DNA from: Rhabdophis nuchalis
Taxonomy: Eukaryota; Chordata; Lepidosauria; Squamata; Natricidae
Assembly: GCA_039707465.1 (NCBI GenBank)
Contig: CM077645.1
Coordinates: 144,019,503-144,083,502 of the forward strand
Reading direction: 5' to 3'
DNA length: 64,000 nt
Notes under the pieces: model-generated
What the model was told of the DNA's origin: nothing
What the model saw: only the letters and a program-made list of their open reading frames with translations
Database searches by the model: none
Position numbers and translations under genes: made by a program
Shown here: one piece after another, positions 1 through 12,500 of the stretch
How the letters are laid out: each line of letters starts with the position of its first letter
Numbering within the stretch: position 1 is the stretch's first letter

Positions 1-443
1 CTCCATAAAGAGATTTCTTGTGTGACCCTTATAACCTCTTACAACATTGAGCAACATCATGATCAACTGTGACATTGAATTCTAGACAATTTTTTTTGCA
101 ATAAACCATGAACATTCAGTTTTTCCATAAGACTCTCTTCAATTCTCACCACTTACCACCTATTTACTTGTTTCCCTATAGTTTCATTTACAATACCATT
201 GATTGACAATTTGAATTTTTATTATTGCCTAATATTTGACACAGCAGCTCATAATTGTTCCTTGTATGTCACTTTGAATTGCAACTGGCAAGCATTCAGA
301 ATCGGCCTTGAATCAGGAATCTGTACATTATGCAAGCAGCAACATTGCCTCACTTGAAAAGAATGCTTGTTGTGTGTCTATTATGTTGCAAACTTTATGT
401 CAACTTTAATTTCCACCTGCTTTCCCCTTTTCTGCATTTAAAG
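1..443. other. TNFRSF11A intron (partial), AT-rich
   Basis: The sequence runs up to the acceptor AG at 442-443 behind a pyrimidine-rich tract. I see no repeat or gene that I can name here. The exons for the signal peptide and first cysteine-rich domains must lie upstream of base 1. Confidence 0.6.
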
Positions 444-587
444 GAAAAGCTTTAATAGAAGTGATTCCAGGAAACAGCACATTCCAAAGACAGTGTGCCT
501 GTACTGCTGGCTACCATTGGAACAGAGATTGTGATTGTTGTCGGCGAAACACAAAATGCGCTCCTGGTTCTGGAGTGAAATTTCCCA
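444..587 (+). CDS. TNFRSF11A: TNFRSF11A exon: cysteine-rich domain 3
   Basis: Acceptor AG at 442-443 and donor GTAAG at 588. It enters with two bases of a codon and leaves with one. The translation starts [12 protein letters not shown] and contains [20 protein letters not shown], the cysteine pattern of RANK domain 3. The NST sequon is conserved in mammals. It is extracellular and forms part of the ligand-binding ectodomain. Confidence 0.95.
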
Positions 588-3500
588 GTAAGATTTAAAT
601 TAATATCATTGAAACTTTTGTCTTATTTGTCAACCCTGCTGAGTGTACTACTGATGAGCTGGATTCACAATGGAGGTGTCCTGATAATAAAACTTCTTAG
701 AGAGTTGTGGTTTTCTTCCACATTGTTGAATATTAGATACCTAAAATTATGCCACTGAAATTGGGGTAAATTTCAGTCCTGCATGATATGCCTCAATTAA
801 TCTTATCATGTTATATCTTTTTTTTTTTGTCTGATAGTTAAGAGTTTTATCATGGGAGACATAGTGTGTATAAATAATACTTAAACATCATGTTGGTTAT
901 TTAACTCATTCTTGGTATTATACCGTAATAGCATGAAAGTGTAGGTATATATCTCTATGTATGTGAACCTGCTTATATGCAAAAATAATCTGTGTGCTTG
1001 TTTCTAATGCTTTGAAACATTTAAAAACCAATGTTATATTTTATCCAATAAATAAATAGTTAAAAAGGCTGAAGTGCTCTAAATAGTAACGCTTCAGTGT
1101 GTGCCAAAATATATCTTAAATATTTGGTTATCAGCAAATTGCTTTCAAGTGACGCTTTTCAGAGAAGTGGTGCTATGCTCAGTGTGTTGTTATATTTCCA
1201 CAGTACAGCAAGATAAGAATACAGTATGCGTACTATGTCCCACTGGTTATTTTTCTAATGTCTCCTCTGCAACTGATGCATGCAAAGCCTGGACAAAGTA
1301 AGTTTCATGCACACGTAACAGTGCACTAACAAAGACACAAATGAAATCTTTGGATGTCTGTGTTGTATTGTATTTAGAAACACTGATGTTGGTTGCAGAA
1401 AATGAAATAATTTGTCACTGTTAGTCTCTGAACATTAGAATATAGAAATCCTCACTTACTTGATCATGCATATTTAGTAACATGCGCGAGCAGCAGGTGA
1501 GCATGCATGCACACTTCATTTAAGGGAGCAACTTGAGTGCATGCACGCCACTTGCACAAAAGGAGCTGTGCATGCATTTGCTGGCCACTTGCACAGAACC
1601 GTCCCATATTTTTATAATTGTTTAAACAGAGTAGCAATTAGAGATCACCATAATGCAATTTATTGTAAACCTATCTGTTATGACATAATGTTACTGTGTG
1701 ATATGACATGTTTCAATCTGGTTCAAAAAAACTTGCTTTAAAAATTCTGGCATAGTGTTAGATCTATATATGCAAATGCAAACATTGGGTTGCTGTAGAA
1801 AACCAACAGGCCTCCTTACTGATCATTACTTCTCACAGTCCAATATGAGACTAAAAGGACAAAACAGTGTAGGAATAAATATTTACAAATTTGGCTTTGA
1901 ACTTCATTATATGAACTTCAAATATTATATATGAAATTGGCTTTCTTTTTCCTCTTTTGTCATAATATCAATGTCAGCCTTGTACAGCCAGCTTCTCTCC
2001 AGGTCAAATAGCCTGATATACCATAGCATTCCCATGTGGTGGGGAATTATGGGAGAAGTTGTAGAGAGTCCAGTTGACTCTGGGGGAAATAGGGAAGAAT
2101 TATCATATATAAGCAAAGAGGGTTAAAACTTTCCCTAAAGCCTGGGAAACCAGATAGTATTTGAAAAATATCATGTAGGATTCTCCCTAGTTCAATGGGA
2201 TATAAAAGGGAGGGGAAGTAAGGTATAATCAGGCTTATAAGATTCTGTTATTACAGCCTAGGGTATTTTAATATAATTCTAGTCTTCCTGTGGAATTGGT
2301 TTCTTGATCTGATCCATCTTATAGGCTGGCAGAAATCTATCATTGAGTGCCCAAATTGCACGCGTGCATGCCCAAACTGAAAGGGCATGCACATGCGCAG
2401 CAGAGACCCGAAGATCAGCTGACCAGTGGGAGGCAGGCATCCCAACACTGGCAGGACAGCAAAAGATAAGATCTTTTTCTTTCGTGACCTTCTGTTTCGT
2501 TGCTTGAGGGAAACAGAAGCTCATGAAAGAAACGCCACAGAGATCTGACCTGGGGCAAGAGTGCCTGTGCCAGCAGAGTGGCTCTGCATGCCACCTCTGG
2601 CATATGTGCCATAGGTTTGCCATCAAGGGTCTATCATATCTAAAGAACACAAAAAAATACTAAAGGAAATACAGCATGAGATATGAATTTCATTACATTA
2701 ATCAATGCCTCACTACCTCTTTATGCTATTAGTATGTTCTCCAAAACATACATTACTTTATTAGCATGTCTTATCCAAAAACAACATAATTCATCACTTT
2801 CCATTTTATTTCATTTAGTTGCACAGCTTTGGGAACTGAGGAAAAGATTCCTGGGAATAATTGGTCTGACGCAGTTTGTAAGATACAAGAGAAAACACAT
2901 TCAGAAGATGGTAAATACGAAAGCACCAACTGAATAGTAATATTATTTTAAGATGTTGTGGCATTTCTTTAATTAAAGTTATCCTTTATTTTCATCCCAT
3001 GAATTGCTCAATAGCTTCAATAATGCTATGAGTGATATTAGCAGGAGCTCCTGGTAGGGTTTCATTGCTGGTAAGAGTTCCTTGGAGTTGGGTAGCTAAT
3101 CAGTCCAAATAAATAAAATTCCAAAAGGTAAGAATGATACTAATCCACAACAGAACTAAGAACAGGTAGAGGGGTCTAGGAGCATAAGGAAAGCCAACTT
3201 GCCTATTAAGTAGGAACTCCACAATCAAACTCCAGAAAAGAAAATTGCTTTGGTATTTGATAACAAATGTATATGAGCATGGCTGAAATATGAAGTAAAG
3301 TTTAAGTACCAAATGATGAGAATGGGAAGCAGGAAGGCACTTTTCCAAGTATTGGGGAAATATATGAATTTATGTGTACAGAACTAAATGTGATGACATG
3401 ACTAGACTAAAGAAAATCTAATAACTGATAGTGTCAGTATTGAAAGCAGTTTTCTGTTTTACAAGGACATGTGCAATTGTAACATGAAAAGCATGAACCA

Positions 3501-6500
3501 AGAACAATTTGAAATTGTAAATGCATAAATGAAGTGAAGTGAAGTGAAATGAAATTAATAATAAATGGTTATATGAGAATTGCTTAGGGCAGGAGACAAA
3601 ATAAAGAGAAATGGGGGTCAGTTGGCCCTATATGAAGTAATGGAGATCCTATTCAACAAAGGGATTTGGGTGATGAGGTGGTTGCGTTGTCAAGGCAGAC
3701 AAGCCCCTCCAATTTGTCTAAGTAAAGAAATTTGGGTAGCCTGAAGCCACGACATTCTAGTATTTTGGGAGCAGGTTGAAATGCTTCCATGTTAGAGGGT
3801 TTGTGGATCACCTGAAATATACATCCCATCCTAAACAACCTTCAGGATATGCCAAGGATGTTTTGGGATGGGCAGCTTGAGCACTGAGTCAAGGCATGAT
3901 GGAATTGTCTAGCCAGGAAGACTTTCTGAGTACATAGGATTTACCTGTAGTGTGTTTCAGAGCTGACCAGCATGGTCAATCTTTGGTAGCTACAGGATTA
4001 TTTGACACAAAGGCTGAAAATACCCAGCCTGGAAAAATAAGCAAACATAACTCAAGAGAGTCTGAGTATGGAATGTCTGCAAACAACATAGAAAAATAAT
4101 AACTGTGTTTGGCAAAGTTGAGGGAAGTTGAAGAAGTGGAATAAAATGGATAAGCTAGATGGAGAGGAATGGATAATGATGTAGGAGAAGGGGTGACAGA
4201 ACCTGGAGGTGGAGTTAAAAGAGGGCTCAGCCTAGAATCTCTACATAGACACAAGCTAAGTCCGACCCCCTTTGAATTCTTTAGACTCTTATCTAACTCC
4301 AAACAGGTGTTAACCATTAATTGAGAAGATTTATTTGTATAGGCTGCTAAGAATTAAATAAGTTTAATTTGTTGGGCTTGCAGGTGGGGACTTGATCTTT
4401 CATGCTTGACAAAGGCTGATCACAGAAAGATCATTGGAATCACAACAGATTATTGTAGTGGACATGTTGAGATAGTGGATATTTGCCCATAGATATTTGT
4501 TTGCAAAAATTTAAAGATGCAAAATAAAAAAAATACTATCAGAAATTGATATTTCCCCCCCCACCAGTTTTTGGCAACATAATCCAAGGCTGCTCTCCAA
4601 GATAACAAAATTGGGGCTGGGTTTATGGGTTGCCCAGTTCTACTGTAACCAGAATACAAGAAGCCTAAAAGGGGGGAAATTTAACGAAGTTAAATTGGAT
4701 AGCCATAACCCACAACTTTATTAGTTAACGTACTGGTTCTCAGAGTTCATATCTTAAAAGAAATACATTTACATGTTATGGGTAATAACAGAGACAATTT
4801 GAAGAGACACTTGTTTGGCAGGCTGAGGCAAAGAGGCAGTCCTGGAACCAGTGAAATCTGGGGGCTGGGCAGGGGACAGAATGTATCTGCCCTCAGTGTG
4901 GAAGGGATTGCCATTCCCGAATTGGACTTTTTAGCCACATCAGATGCTGCATTAGGACCTCTTTCCAGAGCATGATACCATAGTCTTTTGAGACTGAAGG
5001 ATGCCAATGTATGTTATGGGGAAACTAGAAGATTACAAAAGATGACCACATAATAACACACTTAATGAAAGCATGGAATTTGGTCAACAATAGGAAGTGC
5101 TGGAACTGTTTCCACTAAGCCGTGCAGTCACATAACAGTGTGCTTCCTGGCTATGTTGCTTAGTGATAATACTAATTGCCATCATAAAGCATGGGCTAGC
5201 AATAAAGCTTAGTATCTTTTATACCAGGGGTCTCCAAACCCCAGTCCATGGACTGGCACTGGTCCGTGGCATGCCAGAAACTGGACCGCACAAATAAGCG
5301 AAGCCCCATCTGCAAGATGCAGTTAGCACATGAGATCTTACTGCCTCCAGTCCATGGAAAAAAACCTCTCTCTACAGAGCTAGTCCCTGATGCCCAAAAG
5401 GTTGGGGGCCACTGGCTTGCTTTACAGAACCAGCTAGGTTGAAACTATTAGGATAATATATGTACACATGGAATAGAGCCTATTCCTATTCTGCTGTCCC
5501 TCATGTATTCAGATATATTGGACTCTCAACAAATAATCATCAACAACTTGAACTATTTCTGTGACTATAGCTCAGCTGTTTGAGACAGGACCATAGTATG
5601 ACTTACTCCAAAATGAGGTGGGCCATGCACAATACCTTCAAAATACTTTAACGTTGTGTCTGCATTTCCCAGCATGAAAATTCATGGCTAGAAGTTAATC
5701 TTAGATGTGAGTAGAGTGTGTGTGAATTATATTGCAGGACACAAATAGTGCAAGCATAGATTGAAAATTGCAAGCGCTGTAAACTATAACCAACTTCTAG
5801 TTTGTCCTATGATGTTTCTATTTTCAATAATGAAAAACAGTGATAGTCAACCACTGCAATGTTTCCCTGTACTATTAAGAAGCATATTTGTTTTTTGTTT
5901 AAAAAACAGATCCAAAATGATATTTCCTGAATCTAAACTTTATAATTCATTGTCAGTTTTTCATTTTCCAGAAAACAAGAAATTATTTTATGTGTTGATT
6001 GTTCCATTCTTCCTCATTGCCTTGGCTGGTATAATTATCCTTACTGTATATTATCGAAGTAAGGGAAAACTACTGACAGGTACGTAACACCTAGTGACTT
6101 CTTATATTATTATAAAAACTACATTTAACAGACATTTTTTAATTTGAATCTCTTAATTCAGTTATTATAAAAGTCAGGTTATTTTTTTACATTTTTCTTT
6201 TTATGTATCATTTAAGTTCTAACTTTTAGACGTCCATTGCAGTTTTCACAAATGTACCCTTGTCATCTAAGGGTATGCAGGACCATCTAATGTTTTCTAG
6301 ACTGAAGGTCATATTTGGCTTTTGGGTGGTATCTTAGCAGTTGCAACTGAAAAAGTGAGGCCAGAGCAAAGAAGTTGCTGCAGGCAGAATAAAATCCAAG
6401 TTTGACATATTCAAGTTAGAATTTAAATTAAATAGAATTGATTGTGATTACTTCCTATGTATTTAAGAATGTCTGTGTTGCATGAAAAAGTGGGGGGAGG

Positions 6501-9500
6501 ACACATAAGGCTGCCAATTGTGTAACCCCGATCTACAGCCAAGGGCTCTCTCCCTCTTACAACTGGCGAAGTAACTCTCAAGCTTTTTCTTGAGCCAAAA
6601 TTAAATGAAAAGTGCTATACCCATAGGTGCTTTATTAATGGAATTAATGGAAGTGTGCAATTATGAAAGTATTGCCCAGTTCATTGATCTTCACATTTAT
6701 ATCATCTTGTGTGTCAAGCTCTAGAAGGGTGGCTGACAGGCACACAAACACGTCTGTTTCAAAGGAAGATTTAATTGCAAGTAATTGCACTTTGCTTCCT
6801 CCACTGAAATAATGGGACTCCACGTAAGAAATTGCTGTAACAGGGCTATTTGTCTCCATCGTACTCATAATCAATAGATTTTCTGAAGCTGAAAATAGGA
6901 TTTTGAAGCTGATTTGATGCAGTTAAATACGTATAAAATGGCTTCACATCTGAATTGGGTGCTGTCTTAAGACTATGAGCCAACCTGAAACAATTCAATT
7001 TCAAAATTGAGTGTCAGTCAAGGTTAAGTGGCTTTTGCTCTCTGGGAAGAATCCTCTAAATCAGGGGTGTCAAACTCGCAGCCCGCAAGCCAGGCACATC
7101 ACACGCTGTCCCTGCCCATTTTAGCAAAGGGGAGTCACTATATGTCATGTTACAACATGACACCACAACTTTGACAACCCTTCTCTAAATGAAAGGGAGG
7201 ACACTAGTAGCTCCTAGAGCAGGGGTGTCCAAACTTGGGAACTTTAAGACTTGTGGACTTCAACTCCCATAATGGCTGGGGAATTCTGGGAGTTGAAGTC
7301 CACAAGTCTTAAAGTTCCCAAGTTTGGACACCCCTGTCCTAGAGCAAATCAAGGCATAGTAGTTTCTGAATTTGATAACTTTGGATGTATCAAATAGAAT
7401 TTTAGGGCAAGAGAAATAAACAATTCTTCTGCATAAAAAGCAAGCAGTTTGTTGATCCATTAGTGTGTGTGTGTGTGTGTGTGTTTGTGTATCAGTAGAA
7501 TATGTTCCCAGTAAACTCATGAAACCCATTTCCTCAGCTGAACTAATGGCAGCACTTCAATTGTTTTTTTTTTCTTTTCAACTCTTCCTAGTACTATATA
7601 TATATACAATTGTTCTTTTGGTAATTCATGTGATATTCCTTGCAACAGACTAGCCAACCAATCACCCACATACAGCTAGGTCATTAGCAAGTCAGTCATA
7701 AATTGATGGCACATGATATGGAACAAAGACCCAAGTGATATGGAATGTTCTGTTTTAGTCATGGATAGATTGTCGAGATAGACACATCTTCCATTTGTAT
7801 TGTAGAGTGAAGGGGGGCATCGGGAATCATTTTGCAACTCACATCTTACCACAAACCCTTCGAAAAGCAAAGTATTTTTTAGCAAAGTATATTTAAAAAC
7901 AAATTGACACCATAATATTTAAGAATGAATAATGCAAGCTTTCTTAATTTGTTCATGTGTCATCTTTCTCTTATGTCAGTGAACCCAATTACAGCAAGTG
8001 TACAAGTCTATTGAAATTAATACTTTAAGTGTGCTTCACTGAGAAAATTTAATGTTATATATCTATTATGATAATACGTCTCAATCTGATGGTTCACTGT
8101 GAATAAATAGTTTAATCCGATCTTTATTATTGAATGTTTATTAGTGTTTTTGTAAAGATTTTTTTATACAGCTAGCCACAATATGTATAGCTGCATTTGT
8201 GGTTCACTAATATTCTGCTAAAATGCTAGAATCTAACTGAATACTATTTCTATATTTCCTTCCAGCAGATTTACAATACTGGGCTCAGGAAATATGCCAC
8301 CAAATAAAAGGAAAAAAGGTGAATTCTAAGGTTTTATGGATATTTATAGCTTTTCATGTTTTTTCCTGGTTTGCTCTCTTCTAATATCTTCGTTTGTTGG
8401 AGAACACTTTTAAGTGGTGAAATAAAGTTGTAATTTGTAAAACTGCCTGGTTGACATAAGGTCAAAAGGAAATGATGAAAGTATAAGAAACAAAAAACCA
8501 CAAAGACTCCCTTGGATTTAAGCCATAGGATTTTTTTTTTAAATGTTGCAATTTGTCTGCAGTTTGCTGGGTTTACTTAACAGATTATCACTACTACTAT
8601 AGGAAACGGTATATTCTTTTCTTTGCAGGATTCTTCTTGTGATACATTTGTAAACACAAATGTAGTGCATCCTGCTGGCTGTCAGCTTTTAGGAGACACT
8701 TATTTGCCGGATCTTGACAAATATTGCTTTCCAGATGAGGTACATTACCCATGTGAGCACCTCCTGAGTGGGAAAGATGATCCTGAGAAAATACTTTACG
8801 GATCAAGAGAAAATTTCCCGGCGTTGTTTCTAACTACCATTTCTGAAGACGGCCACTTTAGACAGATTCCTATGGAAGATGAATACACCGACAAAGTATC
8901 CCATGGGCAATGTTACTTACCTTTAGTCAGCCAATCTGATAGCAAACCCGCATCACCCTTCTCTGAACCGCTAGAAGTGGGAGAGAACGACAGCTTGAAT
9001 TACTTCTTCACAGGAACGGAAAATCTGGAGGAATTAGTACACTGCTGTTGCTTGGACCCGTCATGTGCAATGGATCCTATTCATGCTTCCTCACGCAAAT
9101 ACCTGCAGGGTTCTTGTAATCATTTCACTTGTGCCAAGATGAGAGATGTTGATAATGAAGATGCAGGTACTTCCCTGCTATTGTCTGAAGAAAAGCATAG
9201 TTTTGCCAGCTCATCTTGTAGACAACCTCCTAAAGAACTGAACAATACCACAGATTCCTTAAAAGAAAATGGATCTTCTCTGCTAGGCACCTGTGGTTTG
9301 GAATCTTCTTCGGTAGACCAAAATGGGTCAGCAAACAATATTGGAGACCAGAGTGACTCATCTGATGGAAAGGACCAGAATACAAAAAGAACATCGGAGT
9401 CAAGCTACCATGTTTCGGATCCACCAGCAGCATCTGGTAAGCCCTTTATTCTTAGTTTTAAAAAAAGGTAAAGGAGTCCCCGTAGATTTTATTCCACTAA

Positions 9501-12500
9501 TAGGGGACGGAGCTCATCTGCGTTTCAAGGCCATTGAGCCAGCACTGTTTGAAGATGTTTCCAATGTCATGTGGTCAGCATGAGCGCTGTTACCTTTCAC
9601 ATAGCGCTGTTATCTTTCCACCAAGTGGTACCTTTCTATCTACTTACATTTGCATGCTTTCAAATTGCTAGGTGTGTGCAGGAGCTGGGGTAAGGACAAA
9701 GGTTCATACGTTGTGGGCGCTCAGGTCTCAAACTTGGGCTGCTGTTTCCAGCTAACAAGCCCACTGTCATAAGCGCTGAGTCACCATGCTGCCTGCTTTT
9801 ATTGTTAATGAGGAGTAGATATTATTAAGCATCTACAGAGCAGATTGCAGCAGCCACCTTATCTTGAAAAAAGCTAAATAAAGACAGGTTTTGTTAGTAT
9901 GTATGGGAGGCTAAGATCTGAGTTTTGTAGAATATGTTGGGAAATTAAAGCAATAGGAAACAATTTCTGTATTGAAGTCAAGACAACATACATAGATGTA
10001 GCAATATATATAATTCTGGAGGTCAATGCAGAAAACAAAGAAAGACAAGTCAAATGAAGGCATTGTAGATCTTAGATCTATACAAATCTGAACATTGAAA
10101 TTATATCTGTTCTTTATTCATTTTTGAGAATACAGTATAACAATGGAAGCTAGAGGCAGAAAAGTGGAAAATCATGTTTAAAGCAATTACTTCATACCGC
10201 TTCATAGTAAGGTTGGCTCTGCATGTTAATCTAGCAGTTAATTTTAAAGATTATTTAAATAAGGCAAGAACATTTATTTTTTTCTGGGATTTTGGAAAGG
10301 TTAGACCCAACATGATTATATTCTGGTGCCAGTGGTTTTTCTCCACCCAGCAAACAAAGTATGCTTTTTGGCAGTCTGTACATTGGTCAAGCTAGTTGGC
10401 TAGCCAATGTTGTGGTGGTGGTTAAAAGGGAAAAAAAACATTCACAGTGAATTTCCAATTACGAATAGAGAGGTACAATAAAGGAGATGAAAATATTAGT
10501 CACATTTTTATAGCATCCTTTATACTATATTGTACATTTTCCAAATATGCTGGACTATGGCCCTCATCATTTACAGTTGACAAGCAATTAGCTATAATAG
10601 TAGATGCTGTAGTTTAATGCAAGTGTAGAGAAGATGGTTGTATAAAAGCACTCAAACAAGATTTTCAGGATAATTTGATGAAAAATTATTTTCTGCCCCT
10701 TGACAGTTATTCTGTTAAACGATATATGGAATATTCACAATGATAACCATAATTCATTAAACTTGGGAAGAATTCATTCTAGGCAGCAGGTGGTGCTATA
10801 GAGAAGGCACATTTCCAGAGTCTTGATAAATGAGAGTGTTTAATAGAAGGAACCTAGAAAGTGCCATTCCTGCAGGATCAGATTGGCAGACAGATGTTAC
10901 AGGACAGAGATCCCCAACCTTTCCAACTTGGCAGCCCAGCCTAGTGGGTGGGACATGTGAATGGTGGGCCACGCATATGCACACTGCTCCATTTGCGTGA
11001 GTGGCGGGCACACACCCCCTCCGGTCATACAAATGGACCTTTGCGAGTGGAGGATGTTTGCACTCACACACAAAGCTCAACTCGCGCAAGTGGAAGACAC
11101 TTGGCTTGTGCGTGAAGCTCCACTCACGTGACCAGAGGGCACTTGAGTTTGCATGTGAAGCTCCACTCAAACTTGCCCATGTCTCCCGAGACCCGGTTTT
11201 GAACAGGCCAAGGCCTGGTAGTAGGCTCCGGCTCGACGGTTGGGGACCCCAGTTACAAGAGACAGCTGGTTGCTCAATAAACCAGGCTGTATGCCAGGTA
11301 GGATATTATAGGTAGCAACCTATAATGAGGGTAATTGGACTAGAATTTCTGTTACTAAGTGATGCAGTGGTCAAGCACAATGTCCCATGATTTAGCAATG
11401 GAAATTCTGGCACTTCTAGTTGCTGTTGTTAAGTGAAATCACATGTGAGGAATCACATAGTTGCCATTTGGGACTTCCTGGTGGCTTCCCCATTAACTTT
11501 TCTTGTAATTGTGAGCCAGGCACTAAGCATCTGGATCACAGCCATATGATCATGGGAACACAGCAAGTGATATAAATACAAAGACTAGTCATACGCTACA
11601 TTCAGCACTAACATAACTTCAGTCACTGAACAAGTATGCATTAAACAAGGACTACTTGCAGAGTCAATCCCAGTGCTTTCCAAGCACTGCATTCAGTAGG
11701 ATCTATCAGTATCCTCTGCATACTCTCCAAATTTAATTTACATATTTGAAGGAATCTCAAGAGCAGATATAAAAGACACTCATGCAGTGAACACAACATT
11801 CACATAAAATATTGGATGAGTCCTGGAAATTATGTTGCATTTTCAACATTTTCCTCTTCTGGTAATTAATTCCTTAGCAATATAACTCTTCTAATCCTTG
11901 TTCCTCTACTTCAGTTCCTAGTTATTTTGGATCAGGAGCCCATAATGTATGTGTTTTTGCGCCACTCTAAATTATTAATCAAAAGTTGATGAGAAAAATC
12001 ATAGCAGTACCCCTATTTTTCACATGAAAAGTAAATGTTTCTCTAAGAGATTGCCTTGGAAAATGTAAAATGTTTTCTGTCTTTTTAAAATATGGGCATC
12101 ACCTCTATTTTTTACAGCTAATAGAATATTATATATATAATATTCTATTGTGTAAATTAAAGGTGTTTTTGCAACGTTTCGATGGGATCACCCCCATCAT
12201 CATCAGGCAAGGGCCTTTGCTTTTTTGCGAATATATGTTTTCGTAGATTTTCACGGGTGTAGGTATGCTGGCATTGCTGGCTTCAGGAATTTTCCCGTGT
12301 ATATACATCTCCATGCTATATACACGGGAAAATCCCCGAAGCCAGCAATGCCAGCATATATAATTATAATAAGCAATGGATAATTAGCTAAATCTAAATT
12401 AGCTGAACTTATACAACAAACCAAACCATAAACTATAATTTGCTTGCAGGGTTCACAAAATGTTAAACTAAAGCTAATTTAAGCATATTATGGCTTAAGT

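Larger units (their letters stand above)
2911..5971 (+). other. TNFRSF11A intron with LINE tail and hAT element
   Basis: A 3 kb intron. It holds a short GAAGT-type tandem near 3530-3556, a LINE 3' end near 4780-5015 and a hAT-like element at 5225-5414, listed separately. The rest is AT-rich sequence with no recognised feature. Confidence 0.5.
6080..8265 (+). other. TNFRSF11A intron with two hAT MITEs and a GT microsatellite
   Basis: Apart from the MITEs at 7062-7182 and 7220-7336 and the GT run near 7462-7490, this is AT-rich sequence without a recognised feature. Confidence 0.5.

Noticed and set aside
9323..9583. 86-codon frame continuing past the RANK donor at 9437
   Set aside because: It is in a different frame from the RANK exon and runs into a SINE.
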